Part shown: one piece after another, positions 35,794 through 45,927 of the stretch | How positions within the stretch are numbered: position 1 is the first letter of the stretch | How the letters are laid out: each line of letters starts with the position of its first letter | Assembly (NCBI RefSeq): GCF_039592695.1 | Contig: NZ_JBBUTK010000001.1 | Span: 1,240,001-1,304,000, forward strand | Origin: Flagellimonas_A sp039592695 | GTDB lineage: Bacteria > Bacteroidota > Bacteroidia > Flavobacteriales > Flavobacteriaceae | DNA: 64,000 nucleotides | Direction of reading: 5' to 3' | Translations under genes and position numbers: made by a program | The notes under the pieces: model-generated | Database searches by the model: none | What the model saw: only the letters and a program-made list of their open reading frames with translations | Told to the model about the DNA's origin: nothing

Positions 35794-36929
35794 GAACGTG
35801 CACTTTTTATGATTTCTACAATACGCTCCAAGTCTTCCACCGATAGATTTGAACCGCTCGGCAGGCATAACCCTCTATCAAAGAGATTTTCTGAGGTGCC
35901 ATCTATAAAATTAATCTCTTTTTTGAAAACAGGCTGTAAATGCATCGGTTTCCATAAAGGTCTTGACTCAATATTCTCATCATCCAAAGCGATACGAATC
36001 TTTTCTCTAATTTCATAAGAAGGTGTGAGTATACAGCTCAGCCATCTGTTGGAAAACATTCCGCTAGGTTCTTCAAGAAATGTGATTCCGTCAAAAGATT
36101 GTAGTTCTTCGGTGTAATACTTATAATTTCTGCGCCTGGCATGTACTCTATCTTGCAGAATATCCATTTGTCCTCTTCCAATTCCGGCCAGCACATTGCT
36201 CATGCGGTAGTTGTGTCCAATTTCAGAATGTTGATAATGAACGGCGTTATCCCGAGCCTGAGTAGCCAAAAAAACCGCCTTATCTCGATACTCTTTGTTT
36301 TTGGAAACCAACGCGCCTCCCCCAGAAGTGGTTATAATTTTGTTTCCATTAAAAGAAAGGATTGCTATATCACCAAAAGTCCCACAAGGCCTTTCGCCAT
36401 AGGTGCTTCCCAGGGCTTCAGCACTGTCTTCAAGTACAGGAATCTCGTATTTCTTAGCAATGGTGTGTATTTCATTGACCTTATAGGGCATGCCGTATAA
36501 ATGAACCACTATAATGGCTTTGGGTTTTTTACCCTTTGACAGTCTCTGGGCTATCGCCTCTTCCAAAAGCTGGGGAGACATATTCCAAGTTTCTTGCTCA
36601 CTATCGATGAACACTGGTGAGGCTCCCAAATAAGTAATAGGATTTGCCGATGCAGAAAATGTAAAACTTTGGCAAAGTACCTCATCTCCCCTGCCTGCCC
36701 CCAAGAGTTTAAGCCCTAAATGGATGGCTGCTGTTCCAGAACTTAAAGCCGCTACATGAACATCATTGCCCAGATAGTGTTCTATGTCGTTTTCGAAACC
36801 CAATACGTTGGGGCCCAGCGGGGCTACCCAATTCGTCTCAAATGCCTCATGAACGTATGAAAGCTCTGTTTCACCCATGTGCGGAGATGAAAGCCATATT
36901 TTAGATTGCGTTTCGGTTTTCAAGTTCAA
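35790..36929 (-). CDS. DegT/DnrJ/EryC1/StrS sugar aminotransferase (PglE-like)
   Basis: A 379-residue PLP enzyme of the sugar aminotransferase family. The PLP lysine is Lys197 in SFNGNKIITTSGGG. HLYGMPYKVNEI and EDSAEALGSTYGERPCGTFG are typical of PglE/PseC-type enzymes acting on UDP-4-keto-6-deoxy-HexNAc. It is the first gene of the left-arm operon and overlaps the dehydratase, so the two make UDP-4-amino-4,6-dideoxy-HexNAc. The matching N-acetyltransferase and initiating transferase are at the other end of the locus (59.7-62 kb). Confidence 0.92.
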   Translation of the reverse strand: MNLKTETQSKIWLSSPHMGETELSYVHEAFETNWVAPLGPNVLGFENDIEHYLGNDVHVAALSSGTAAIHLGLKLLGAGRGDEVLCQSFTFSASANPITYLGASPVFIDSEQETWNMSPQLLEEAIAQRLSKGKKPKAIIVVHLYGMPYKVNEIHTIAKKYEIPVLEDSAEALGSTYGERPCGTFGDIAILSFNGNKIITTSGGGALVSKNKEYRDKAVFLATQARDNAVHYQHSEIGHNYRMSNVLAGIGRGQMDILQDRVHARRRNYKYYTEELQSFDGITFLEEPSGMFSNRWLSCILTPSYEIREKIRIALDDENIESRPLWKPMHLQPVFKKEINFIDGTSENLFDRGLCLPSGSNLSVEDLERIVEIIKSARS

Positions 36930-37338
36930 TTGTCATCTATTTTTGGCATTCTTTTAAGATTATCGATGAAATCTGATAGAATGCAATCAAATTGTTGGGG
37001 CTAGCAAACTGCTTGAAAATATAGTTTTACCCATAAAATGATTAAAGTTACTCTTATCCCTTGAGTACAGGTAAAATTAATGAGATATTTCGCTAAACTT
37101 GTATAAAAAATCGATTGAATGCCATTACCCCTTTTTTGATGGCATCATTTCAAAGAAAATTAATTCTGCCTTATCAACACCAATCTGTTTAAATACATCG
37201 TAGATTATATCAAGTATTGAACACAACACGTAATTCTTTCTGCCGGATTATTTAAATTGCCCACGTGTAAACTTCATATTTGACATTGTACTCTTTTTTT
37301 AAAGTATGATGATGTAGTATAATATCAACAAAAACTGA
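36930..37338. other. Divergent intergenic region, no gene seen
   Basis: About 409 AT-rich bases separate the minus-strand left arm from the plus-strand middle of the polysaccharide locus. Both promoters must lie here, but I found no exact TAnnTTTG element on either strand and no strong repeat or hairpin. Confidence 0.5.
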
Positions 37339-38367
37339 ATGAAAGTATTGGTAACGGGAGCAGCTGGTTTTATAGGATTTCATACTGTGACTAAATTGAT
37401 GGAACTAAACCATCAAGTCGTTGGTCTTGATAATCTCAACGATTATTATACTGTTGACCTCAAATATGACCGTCTCGAGTATCTAGGGATAGATAGTGCT
37501 CTAGCGGAAAAATTCAATCATATTTCTGAAAGCTCAATATATTCCACAAATTTCAAGTTTGTGAGAATGAATATAGAAGACCGTGATGCTTTGCCAAACC
37601 TATTCAATAAGCAAAAATTTGATGTGGTATGCAATCTGGCTGCTCAAGCTGGGGTACGCTATAGTATAGAAAACCCTGAAGCCTATGTCGACAGCAATAT
37701 AGTTGGGTTCTTAAATATTTTGGAGTGTTGCCGCCATTACAATGTCAATCATTTGGTATATGCCAGCAGTTCAAGTGTATATGGCCAGAATAGAAGTGTG
37801 CCATTTAAAACATCAGATAGCGTCGATCATCCTATTAGTCTATACGCAGCTACAAAAAAGAGCAATGAATTGATGGCACACACCTATAGCCATTTATTTA
37901 ATTTACGCACTACCGGATTACGTTTTTTTACTGTTTATGGTCCATGGGGAAGACCTGATATGGCTTTATTCCTCTTTACCGAAGCCATTGTCAATGGAAA
38001 ACCAATTAAGGTCTTCAACAATGGTGACATGCAGAGAGACTTCACATATATTGATGATATTGTCGAAGGTGTAGTGCGAATAATTGAAGATCGGGCAGAG
38101 CATGAGGAAGTAAGAAAGACACCCTACAAAATATATAATATTGGAAACAGCAAACCTGTTCATTTATTAGAGTTTATTGACGCTTTGGAAGACAGCCTTG
38201 GAATCAAGGCAATTAAACACATGCTGCCCATGCAACCAGGTGATGTTTCGAGAACATGGGCCAGTGTAGAAAATTTGTCAAAAGACTATGGTTATCATCC
38301 TAGTACGCCTGTTCGTAAAGGAGTGGAGAAATTTGTGGAATGGCACAAATCATATTGCAAAAATTAG
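37339..38367 (+). CDS. UDP-glucuronate 4-epimerase
   Basis: A 342-residue SDR epimerase. VTGAAGFIGFHTV is the NAD motif, ASSSSVYGQNRSVPF and YAATKKSNELMAHTYS hold the catalytic serine, tyrosine and lysine, and FFTVYGPWGRPDMALFLFT is typical of CapI/LpsL enzymes making UDP-galacturonate from UDP-glucuronate. Its substrate would come from ugd 0.5 kb downstream. This points to galacturonic acid in the polymer. Confidence 0.9.
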   Translation: MKVLVTGAAGFIGFHTVTKLMELNHQVVGLDNLNDYYTVDLKYDRLEYLGIDSALAEKFNHISESSIYSTNFKFVRMNIEDRDALPNLFNKQKFDVVCNLAAQAGVRYSIENPEAYVDSNIVGFLNILECCRHYNVNHLVYASSSSVYGQNRSVPFKTSDSVDHPISLYAATKKSNELMAHTYSHLFNLRTTGLRFFTVYGPWGRPDMALFLFTEAIVNGKPIKVFNNGDMQRDFTYIDDIVEGVVRIIEDRAEHEEVRKTPYKIYNIGNSKPVHLLEFIDALEDSLGIKAIKHMLPMQPGDVSRTWASVENLSKDYGYHPSTPVRKGVEKFVEWHKSYCKN

Positions 38368-38510
38368 AATATTTCCATGATGTATCACAAATCTTTTATG
38401 TGAAATAATACCCGTTGATTGTTTTTTATCGATGAAACCCGCATCTTAAATTTAAAAAGGAAAATTCTAATTTGTTTTGTACATCTTTGCGCTCTAAAAT
38501 TTAAATTTTG

Positions 38511-38861
38511 ATGCATCTGAAGTCTCTTGGCTTTGATTCTAATTTTCATATCCTGGTCACTAGCGGCTCAAGGTTTATAGGTTCTAACCTATGTGAAGCT
38601 CTTCTTGATGATGGAAATCAAGTGACATGCCTTGATAATTTCTCAGCAGGTAAAAGAGAAAATATTGTACAGTTTCTGGATAATCCAAGATTTTCATCAA
38701 TCGAAGGAGATATACGCGACCTACAAGACTTTAGAAAAGCGTGTGACAGCATTGGCCATGTTTTGCATCAAGCAACGTTGGGCTCTGTATACCAGTCAAT
38801 AAATGAGCCTATCGCCAGCAATGGCATTAATATTTATAACAGAAGAAATAGAGCGATATGA
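38511..38861 (+). pseudogene. Truncated UDP-GlcNAc 4-epimerase (WbpP-like) remnant
   Basis: The 117 residues match only the N-terminal third of an approximately 330-residue NAD-dependent UDP-HexNAc epimerase: SNLCEALLDDGNQVTCLDNF, SAGKRENI, EGDIRDL and HQATLGSVYQSINEPI. The NAD motif is damaged (TSGSRFIG in place of a GGAGFIG form) and the frame ends just after the point where NxDGxxN should follow, without the catalytic YxxxK. The ATG at 38511 is preferred to the TTG one codon earlier. Its stop overlaps the ugd start by four bases, so it may persist as a leader that couples ugd translation. Confidence 0.8.
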
Positions 38862-40213
38862 AATTAACTATAGTAGGTACTGGTTACGTTGGTTTGGTCA
38901 CCGGTACTTGTTTTGCCGAAATGGGCAATGCAGTCACTTGTGTCGATATTGATAAAAAAAAGATTGAAAATCTTGAAAATGGAATCATTCCCATTTACGA
39001 ACCCGGGCTTGAAGCCATGGTCAAACGTAACGTAGCTAACAATACCCTGCGTTTTAGCACAAAACTTGAAGATTGTCTTGACGGTGCTGACATGGCCTTC
39101 ATTGCTGTCGGTACACCCATGGGTGAAGACGGTTCAGCAGATTTGCAATATGTGCTAAAAGTTGCAGAGACCATTGGCGACAATATGACCCAACCCCTCA
39201 TAGTGGTAGACAAGTCAACTGTACCCGTGGGAACTGCGGATAAAGTACGGAATACGATTGAAGCGCAATTGCAAAAAAGGGGGCTGCAAGTTGATTTTCA
39301 TGTAGTCTCCAACCCAGAATTTTTAAAAGAAGGAGATGCCATCAATGATTTTCTTAAACCAGATAGGGTTGTTGTGGGAACCAACGATAAAGAGACCGCA
39401 GAAAAAATGCGCCGCCTATATGCACCTTTCTTCAGGAGCAGTATGGACCGCATGTTGGTAATGGACGTTCGCTCTGCAGAAATGACCAAGTATGTAGCCA
39501 ACGCCATGCTGGCGACAAAAATTTCTTTTATGAATGAAGTGGCCAATATCTGTGAATTGGTCGGGGCCGATGTAAACAAGGTGCGTGTTGGTATCGGCTC
39601 TGATAGTCGTATCGGATACAGCTTTATTTATCCAGGTAGTGGGTATGGGGGTTCCTGTTTTCCTAAAGATGTAAAGGCCCTCAAAAAAACAGCTGAAAAA
39701 GCAGGATACCAAGCCCAACTATTAAATGCTGTCGAAGATGTGAACGACCGTCAAAAATTGGTGATTGCCGACAAGGTAATCGAACGTTTTGGAGAAAAGC
39801 TTGATGGGATGACCTTTGCAATATGGGGGCTTGCCTTTAAACCTGGCACCGATGATATGCGTGAAGCTCCTTCCATATACATCATTAAAAGGCTTACGGA
39901 ATGCGGTGCAAAAATCAATGCCTATGATCCCAAAGCAGTACATGAGGCGAAAGAATTCTATCTGAAAGGGGTTTCCAATGTTACGTATACCAACTCAAAA
40001 TATGAGGCGTTGAACAATGCAGATGCGATGCTTTTGTTAACGGAATGGAAAGAATTCCGTTCCCCAGATTTTATGGAGATAAAAAATAAATTGAAAGCAC
40101 CGATAATTTTTGATGGCCGTAATCAATATAACGATGACCGTATGGTAGAATTAGGGTTTGAATACCATCAAATAGGCAAAAAAAGAATAGATTATAACAT
40201 AATCAGCCCCTGA
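38858..40213 (+). CDS. ugd: UDP-glucose 6-dehydrogenase
   Basis: A 451-residue enzyme that oxidises UDP-glucose to UDP-glucuronate with two NAD. The N-terminal Rossmann motif is IVGTGYVGLVTGTCFAEMG; the catalytic cysteine is Cys267 in GSGYGGSCFPKDV; the C-terminal UDP-binding domain contains IWGLAFKPGTDDMREAPS. It feeds the UDP-glucuronate 4-epimerase upstream. It starts within the end of the truncated epimerase gene. Confidence 0.95.
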   Translation: MKLTIVGTGYVGLVTGTCFAEMGNAVTCVDIDKKKIENLENGIIPIYEPGLEAMVKRNVANNTLRFSTKLEDCLDGADMAFIAVGTPMGEDGSADLQYVLKVAETIGDNMTQPLIVVDKSTVPVGTADKVRNTIEAQLQKRGLQVDFHVVSNPEFLKEGDAINDFLKPDRVVVGTNDKETAEKMRRLYAPFFRSSMDRMLVMDVRSAEMTKYVANAMLATKISFMNEVANICELVGADVNKVRVGIGSDSRIGYSFIYPGSGYGGSCFPKDVKALKKTAEKAGYQAQLLNAVEDVNDRQKLVIADKVIERFGEKLDGMTFAIWGLAFKPGTDDMREAPSIYIIKRLTECGAKINAYDPKAVHEAKEFYLKGVSNVTYTNSKYEALNNADAMLLLTEWKEFRSPDFMEIKNKLKAPIIFDGRNQYNDDRMVELGFEYHQIGKKRIDYNIISP

Positions 40214-40649
40214 TTCCGGTACTGTTGTCTTACAAACGAGATTGCTATGATTGCGAAAAAAGTCAAACCACTATCTGACAACAGAAAAATGAGAACGCGA
40301 TATTTATGAGAAAAGCAGAGTGACACAAAAATCAGACAACTCAATAAAAACCCTAGCGATTACATATCATTAATTTGCTCGGTACAAATTAGTGGATTTA
40401 AAAATAATAAAATAGACTCAAATTATTTACACCCCAATAGCAAACGGCATCTTTTGAAAAAGAAATCTATACACAATTTTTATTATATCTGTTTTGGGCG
40501 AAAACACAAAAATGAAAAAGAACAAGTTTATTACATAACTGAAAATTACATACAATTTGTACAAGCCAAATTAACTGAAACTTGTTATATGAATCTTTTG
40601 TATTGTTTAGTATTTATATTGAATGTTTAGCATAACTATACTGTAGTCA
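40214..40649. other. AT-rich intergenic region, no gene seen
   Basis: About 436 bases, strongly AT-rich, with no credible open frame, no exact TAnnTTTG element and no clear hairpin. It separates ugd from the glycosyltransferase group. Confidence 0.5.
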
Positions 40650-41771
40650 ATGAACAAAATATTAGTCATCTACCCTGGATTTCCACATTACAGAGTTGGT
40701 ATTATTGAAGCCCTAATGAATTCTACCCAAAACCATTACCTTTTTTTGGGGGACAAAAGAGGTTACAATAAACTGAAGCCATATAATTTTAAAGATTCAG
40801 CCAATTTCAAAGATTTTCCTGCTTATAAAATTGGTCCTTTTTACTTCAATAAAGGATTAATCCGTTATGTGATTTCCCAAAAACCCAATGGTGCCATAGT
40901 ACATTCCCCTCCCAATTGGATTTCCATAATCATTGCTGCTCTTATATTTCGAATTAAAGGGGTAAAAGTCTATAATTGGACGCATGGAATACTTACGAAC
41001 CATAGAAATCTAAAGAATAGAATTTATCTTATTTTTTACAAATTTTTCTTTGATGGATTATTGCTTTATGGAAATATAGCCAAAGAAAATCTTATGAACC
41101 TAGGGTTTGATAAAGATAAAATAAAGGTCATTTACAATTCTTTGAATTATAAGGAGCAAATTAAATTACGAGAAACATTAGATGAAAATGAGAGACAGCA
41201 AATCAGGACAAGTTTGTTTGATAATCCAAACAATGACCAACTTGTTTTCATTGGCCGTCTTACGGTCCAAAAAAAACTAAATCTCCTTATTAAGGCAATT
41301 AAGTTGCTTAAAGACGAAAAGATTTATGTCAATCTACTATTTGTTGGAGATGGAAATCAAAAAAAAGAATTACAATCTCAGATAGATAAATACAAAATTG
41401 CCAATCAGATTTGTTTTTACGGCGCTTCTTATGATGAGACACAAAATTACAAATTGATAGCATCAAGTGATTGCTGCGTTGCACCTGGGGAAATAGGTTT
41501 AACCGCAATGCATTCATTGATGTTTGGTGTTCCTGTTATTTCCCATAACGATAGAAATAGGCAAATGCCTGAATTTGAAGCAATTTTACCAAATACCAAT
41601 GGCGTCCTTTTTGAATATGACGATGCTGTTGATTTGAAAGAACAAATAAAAATTCTATTAAAGATTTCAAATGAGAAATCGAAGTTACAACTGAGAAAGG
41701 ATTGCTACAAGATAATTGATGAGTACTATAATCCAAATTATCAAGTAAATCTTGTCGATAGTCTTTTTTAG
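40650..41771 (+). CDS. Glycosyltransferase family 4 protein
   Basis: A 373-residue GT-B enzyme, cytoplasmic or peripheral at the inner membrane. The nucleotide-sugar half has FIGRLTVQKKLNLLIKAIKL and LLFVGDGNQKKELQ. The donor-binding region reads GEIGLTAMHSLMFGVPVIS, the branch of GT4 in which histidine takes the place of the second glutamate of the EX7E motif. It adds one sugar to the lipid-linked repeat unit; donor and acceptor cannot be told from sequence. The DNA is more AT-rich than that of its neighbours, suggesting separate acquisition. Confidence 0.85.
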   Translation: MNKILVIYPGFPHYRVGIIEALMNSTQNHYLFLGDKRGYNKLKPYNFKDSANFKDFPAYKIGPFYFNKGLIRYVISQKPNGAIVHSPPNWISIIIAALIFRIKGVKVYNWTHGILTNHRNLKNRIYLIFYKFFFDGLLLYGNIAKENLMNLGFDKDKIKVIYNSLNYKEQIKLRETLDENERQQIRTSLFDNPNNDQLVFIGRLTVQKKLNLLIKAIKLLKDEKIYVNLLFVGDGNQKKELQSQIDKYKIANQICFYGASYDETQNYKLIASSDCCVAPGEIGLTAMHSLMFGVPVISHNDRNRQMPEFEAILPNTNGVLFEYDDAVDLKEQIKILLKISNEKSKLQLRKDCYKIIDEYYNPNYQVNLVDSLF

Positions 41772-41881
41772 GCGTGTATGTTAATGTCAAATTAATTCAC
41801 AAGATTTTTACGAAAGGAAATGAACCCAATAAATAGAAACATTCAGTAGCGTAGATTCAATTAAAACTGATCAGAAAAATT

Positions 41882-44002
41882 ATGAAACAAATCATACAAT
41901 CGTTCAAAACAGGTGAAACCATCCTTGAAGATGTACCAAAACCTCAGGTAAAACCCGGTCATGTTTTAATCAGAACTTCCAAAACCTTGGTCTCTTTGGG
42001 AACGGAAAAAATGTTGGTCAACTTCGGAAAGGCCAACCTTCTACAAAAGGCCAAACAACAACCGGACAAAGTAAAAGAAGTTCTCACCAAAGTAAAGACA
42101 GATGGTTTGATGCCCACTGTTAACGCTGTATTCAATAAATTAAGTGAGCCCCTTGCACTTGGCTATTGCAATGTGGGTGTTGTGGAAGCGATTGGAAAAG
42201 GGGTCGACGAGTTCAAGATTGGAGATAGGGTGGCATCCAATGGATCCCATGCCGAATTTGTTTGTATTCCAAAAAACTTAGTGGCAGCCATACCCAAAAA
42301 TGTCACTGATGAGGAGGCTTGTTTTACGGTCATAGGATCCATTGGGTTGCAAGGTATCCGATTATTGAAACCCACGTTCGGGGAAACCGTTGTAGTTATT
42401 GGTCTGGGCCTTATCGGTCTTATCACCGCGCAATTGCTAAAGGCCCATGGCTGTGAAGTTATTGGTTATGATTTGGACAAGGACAAGGTAGATTTGGCGG
42501 CTTCTTTTGGCATCACTGCATTTAATCCCGGGGAAGGTTCTGAGCCCGTAAAATTTGTGATGGACAAAACGAATGGCGTTGGATGTGATGGCGTTATCAT
42601 AACGGCATCAACAAAATCTGACGTGGTCATTTCTGACGCTGCCAAAATGAGTCGAAAAAGAGGTAAAATAGTATTGGTTGGGGTCATCGGACTTCATCTT
42701 TCTAGAGCAGATTTCTACGAAAAAGAACTCGAGTTCCAAGTATCCTGCTCCTATGGCCCAGGACGGTATGATGCCAATTATGAGAGTAAAGGTCAAGACT
42801 ATCCTATAGGATATGTAAGATGGACTGAAAAACGGAATTTTGAAGCCATCTTAAACTCAATCTCAAATAAATCTGTTGACGTCGAATCCTTAATCACCCA
42901 AAGAATTCCTCTTCACAACTTTTCTGAAATTTATGATAACATGCAATCCAAGGAAGCTATTGCCAGTATTCTGGAATATAGTTCATCTGCGGGCAATGCC
43001 ACTACCGTTGTTGTTTCTGAACCAAGGTATTCTCCAAATTCGAAGGGAGTCATAGGGATTGTAGGAGCGGGAAATTTTACCGGCATGACGTTATTGCCCA
43101 ATCTTAAAAAGGCCAATGCAAAAATCAAATACATTACAAGCTCCGCAGGGGTAAGCGGCACAGGTTTGGCAAAAAAATATGGGATTGCCAGGAGCACAAC
43201 GAAATATTCAGATGTTTTGGAAGATGCTGAAGTGGATATTGTCATTATTACGACCCGGCATAACCTGCATAGCCAAATGGCCATAGATGGTCTTAAGGCG
43301 AATAAGCATGTTTTTGTTGAAAAACCCTTGGCCATACATCATAACCAATTGGATGAAATAGAAGAGGCATACAAAAATTCACAAGGGAGTTTGATGGTTG
43401 GATTCAATCGAAGATTTTCTCCCCATATCAGAAAAATGAAATCTTTATTAGGCTCGTCTGAAACGCCCATTAATGTAATTGCAACCATGAATGCAGGTTT
43501 TATACCTGAAAATGTTTGGGTGCATGATATGGAAATTGGTGGAGGGAGAATCATCGGTGAAGCCTGCCATTACATTGACCTTCTCAGTTTTCTAACAGGA
43601 TCCAGCGTGACCTCCGTATGTCTAAACGCCATGGGGAATCACCCCAAAGAAAATACCGATAACGCAAGCATATTGTTACGATTTGAAAATGGCTCAAATG
43701 CTGTTATCAATTATTTTGCAAACGGTTCAAAAAGCTATTCAAAAGAAAGACTAGAGGTCTATTCCCAGGGTCGAACGATCATTATGGATAACTTCAGAAT
43801 TACAAAAGGATACGGATTTAAAGGCTTTGGTAAACTTAAAACCAAAATGGATAAGGGACATTTGTCCCAGTTTGAAAATTATATCGCTGGTATTGCAGAA
43901 GGAAATGGCTCGTTGATAGATTTTGAATCCATAATGAATACTTCCAGAGCTTCGATTGCGGCAATTGAGAGCTTAAAAACAAAGAGTTGGGTCTCTGTTT
44001 AA
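41882..44002 (+). CDS. Bi-domain oxidoreductase (zinc-type ADH fused to Gfo/Idh/MocA)
   Basis: A 706-residue fusion. Residues about 1-360 are a medium-chain dehydrogenase (GHVLIRTSKTLVSLGTEKM, VIGLGLIGLITAQLLKAHG); residues about 385-706 are a Gfo/Idh/MocA oxidoreductase (IVGAGNFTGMTLLPNL, VFVEKPLAI with the catalytic lysine, GEACHYIDLL). Both halves have intact nucleotide-binding motifs. Such fusions occur in polysaccharide loci next to heparinase-like genes, as here, 50 bases upstream. Oxidation and reduction at a sugar carbon, perhaps an epimerisation or deoxygenation, is plausible but the substrate is unknown. Confidence 0.9.
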   Translation: MKQIIQSFKTGETILEDVPKPQVKPGHVLIRTSKTLVSLGTEKMLVNFGKANLLQKAKQQPDKVKEVLTKVKTDGLMPTVNAVFNKLSEPLALGYCNVGVVEAIGKGVDEFKIGDRVASNGSHAEFVCIPKNLVAAIPKNVTDEEACFTVIGSIGLQGIRLLKPTFGETVVVIGLGLIGLITAQLLKAHGCEVIGYDLDKDKVDLAASFGITAFNPGEGSEPVKFVMDKTNGVGCDGVIITASTKSDVVISDAAKMSRKRGKIVLVGVIGLHLSRADFYEKELEFQVSCSYGPGRYDANYESKGQDYPIGYVRWTEKRNFEAILNSISNKSVDVESLITQRIPLHNFSEIYDNMQSKEAIASILEYSSSAGNATTVVVSEPRYSPNSKGVIGIVGAGNFTGMTLLPNLKKANAKIKYITSSAGVSGTGLAKKYGIARSTTKYSDVLEDAEVDIVIITTRHNLHSQMAIDGLKANKHVFVEKPLAIHHNQLDEIEEAYKNSQGSLMVGFNRRFSPHIRKMKSLLGSSETPINVIATMNAGFIPENVWVHDMEIGGGRIIGEACHYIDLLSFLTGSSVTSVCLNAMGNHPKENTDNASILLRFENGSNAVINYFANGSKSYSKERLEVYSQGRTIIMDNFRITKGYGFKGFGKLKTKMDKGHLSQFENYIAGIAEGNGSLIDFESIMNTSRASIAAIESLKTKSWVSV

Positions 44003-44052
44003 ATCTTGGTTCTAGTTTAAAAGGTATTTAATATTATAAATATAAGTGTCAA

Positions 44053-45927
44053 TTGAAAATCCTCAGACTATTTAATACGATTCGGAATATGGGTATGCGC
44101 TATACCCGATTTCGTTTATTTCACGAAATAGCTGTAAAGCTCGGGGTTATGACCGTTAAGTTTCCCAGTAACCCTGAGCCTAACAATATTTCGATGACAA
44201 GGAATCAATGGCGCAAAGAAGCCCCATTGTTCTTTTTTGATTCAAAGGAATCATTGGTTGTACCCAAAAACAGAAATTCAGATTTGAAAAGATCTTTCGA
44301 TGAAATCAAAGTCAATACCTACACTTACTTTAGTAAAACAAAAATCTCTTTGGGTGAAAATTATGATTGGTTGACCAATCCGGTAACGAAGTATAGGTAT
44401 CGACTGAAACATTGGTCTAAGATCAAGGACTTGTCAAAAGAGGCCGGTGACATAAAATATGTTTGGGAGAAAGCCCGTTTTTCATTTTTGTACGACTTAA
44501 TTCGCTATGATTATCACTTTGAAGAAGATTGTGCCGCTCTTGTTTTCCGTGAAATCGATTCGTTTATAGACCACAACCCGATTAACTTGGGACCAAACTA
44601 TAAGTGCAGCCAGGAAATAAGTTTAAGAGTCTTGAATTGGACGTTTGCATTGTACTACTATAGAAATTCTGAGGAGTTGTCTGAAGAGCGATTTGATAAG
44701 ATTATGAACTCCATCTATTGGCAACTTCATCATGTATATCACAATATAAATTTTTCGAGGATAGCGGTTAGAAACAATCATGCCCTGACAGAAACCCTTA
44801 TGCTTTTTTTGAGTGGTCTATTGTTTCCTTTTCTACCAAACACGACAAAATGGACTAAAAAGGGCAAGAAATGGTTCGGGGAAGAAATCGGATATCAAAT
44901 TTACAAGGATGGCACGTTCTTACAATTCTCAATGAATTATCATCGGGTTGCCATCCAATTGCTTACTTGGGGTATCAGACTTGCAGAAATCCATAAGAAC
45001 CCCTTTAATTCTACCGTATATGATAGAGCCGAAAAATCGTTAAACTATTTACGGACATGTCAAGACCAAAAAAGTGGCAGGTTACCCAATTATGGAGCCA
45101 ATGATGGCGCACTTTTCTTTAAGCTGACAGATGACGACTATCGCATATACACCTCCCAAATCAATGATTTAAGTGCTGTATTGCATCGTGAAGTTTCCGA
45201 ACATGATGAAAGTCAGTTGTGGTATGGTATCGCCAATTGCGAAATAAAGCCCTTTGCACAAGGTAAGCTAGCGTCATATCCTATCGGTGGGCATTATGTT
45301 ATAAATGACGGCCCTTCAAAAACTTTTGTCAAGTGCGCCAAATACAAAGATCGGCCCGGACATGCAGATAATTTACACTTGGATATATGGTTGAATGGCA
45401 CTAATTATATATGGGACACGGGATCTTACAAGTATAATACAGTAAAAAAGTATAGTCAATTTTTTAGCCATTGTTATGGCCACAATACCGTTTCTGTTGA
45501 TAACAAGAATCAAATGCTAAAAGGATCCAGATTTATTTGGAATTATTGGAACAAAAAAGCGCATGCCACCATAACTGAAAAGGAAGACAGTTTTGAATTC
45601 AATGGCCAATTCACAGGTTTTCCTGAACTCGGAAATAAAATTGTCCACCATAGAAAAGTGGTAAAAGCGAAAAAGACGAACAATTGGGAAATTGTCGATA
45701 CCATAAAGAATGCCAATGTTTACGTGTCGCAACAATATTGGCATTTTAATCCAAAAACTTATGATCAAATCCGTATCAACTGTATAGATGGTGAAGGCAA
45801 TGTTTTACATCCGAAGATAGAGGAAAAATGGTGCTCCAATTACTATGGTGAAATTGAACCCTCCATCAGATATACGTATTTTTCAAAAACCGGATTCAAA
45901 ACTGCAATCAAAATAAAGCCAGTATGA
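44053..45927 (+). CDS. Heparinase II/III-like (alginate lyase family) protein
   Basis: A 624-residue protein with an N-terminal alpha/alpha toroid and C-terminal beta-sandwich heparinase II/III domain. Candidate catalytic residues appear in AVRNNHALTETLM, FSMNYHRVAI and RPGHADNLHLDIW. There is no signal peptide, so it is probably not secreted by Sec. The start at 44053 is a TTG; an ATG 12 codons in is an alternative. The stop overlaps the next glycosyltransferase by four bases. Family members cleave uronic-acid polymers by beta-elimination, which fits the UDP-uronate genes nearby; a trimming or modification role during assembly is an inference. Confidence 0.87.
   Translation: MKILRLFNTIRNMGMRYTRFRLFHEIAVKLGVMTVKFPSNPEPNNISMTRNQWRKEAPLFFFDSKESLVVPKNRNSDLKRSFDEIKVNTYTYFSKTKISLGENYDWLTNPVTKYRYRLKHWSKIKDLSKEAGDIKYVWEKARFSFLYDLIRYDYHFEEDCAALVFREIDSFIDHNPINLGPNYKCSQEISLRVLNWTFALYYYRNSEELSEERFDKIMNSIYWQLHHVYHNINFSRIAVRNNHALTETLMLFLSGLLFPFLPNTTKWTKKGKKWFGEEIGYQIYKDGTFLQFSMNYHRVAIQLLTWGIRLAEIHKNPFNSTVYDRAEKSLNYLRTCQDQKSGRLPNYGANDGALFFKLTDDDYRIYTSQINDLSAVLHREVSEHDESQLWYGIANCEIKPFAQGKLASYPIGGHYVINDGPSKTFVKCAKYKDRPGHADNLHLDIWLNGTNYIWDTGSYKYNTVKKYSQFFSHCYGHNTVSVDNKNQMLKGSRFIWNYWNKKAHATITEKEDSFEFNGQFTGFPELGNKIVHHRKVVKAKKTNNWEIVDTIKNANVYVSQQYWHFNPKTYDQIRINCIDGEGNVLHPKIEEKWCSNYYGEIEPSIRYTYFSKTGFKTAIKIKPV

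Noticed and set aside
38496..38509. 14-bp AAAATTTAAATTTT palindrome as operator
   Set aside because: Pure A/T self-complementary run in AT-rich DNA at the start of a pseudogene; too likely by chance.
41882..44002. Two separate genes joined by a sequencing error
   Set aside because: The frame is open throughout and the zinc-ADH plus Gfo/Idh/MocA fusion is a recurring architecture in polysaccharide loci.
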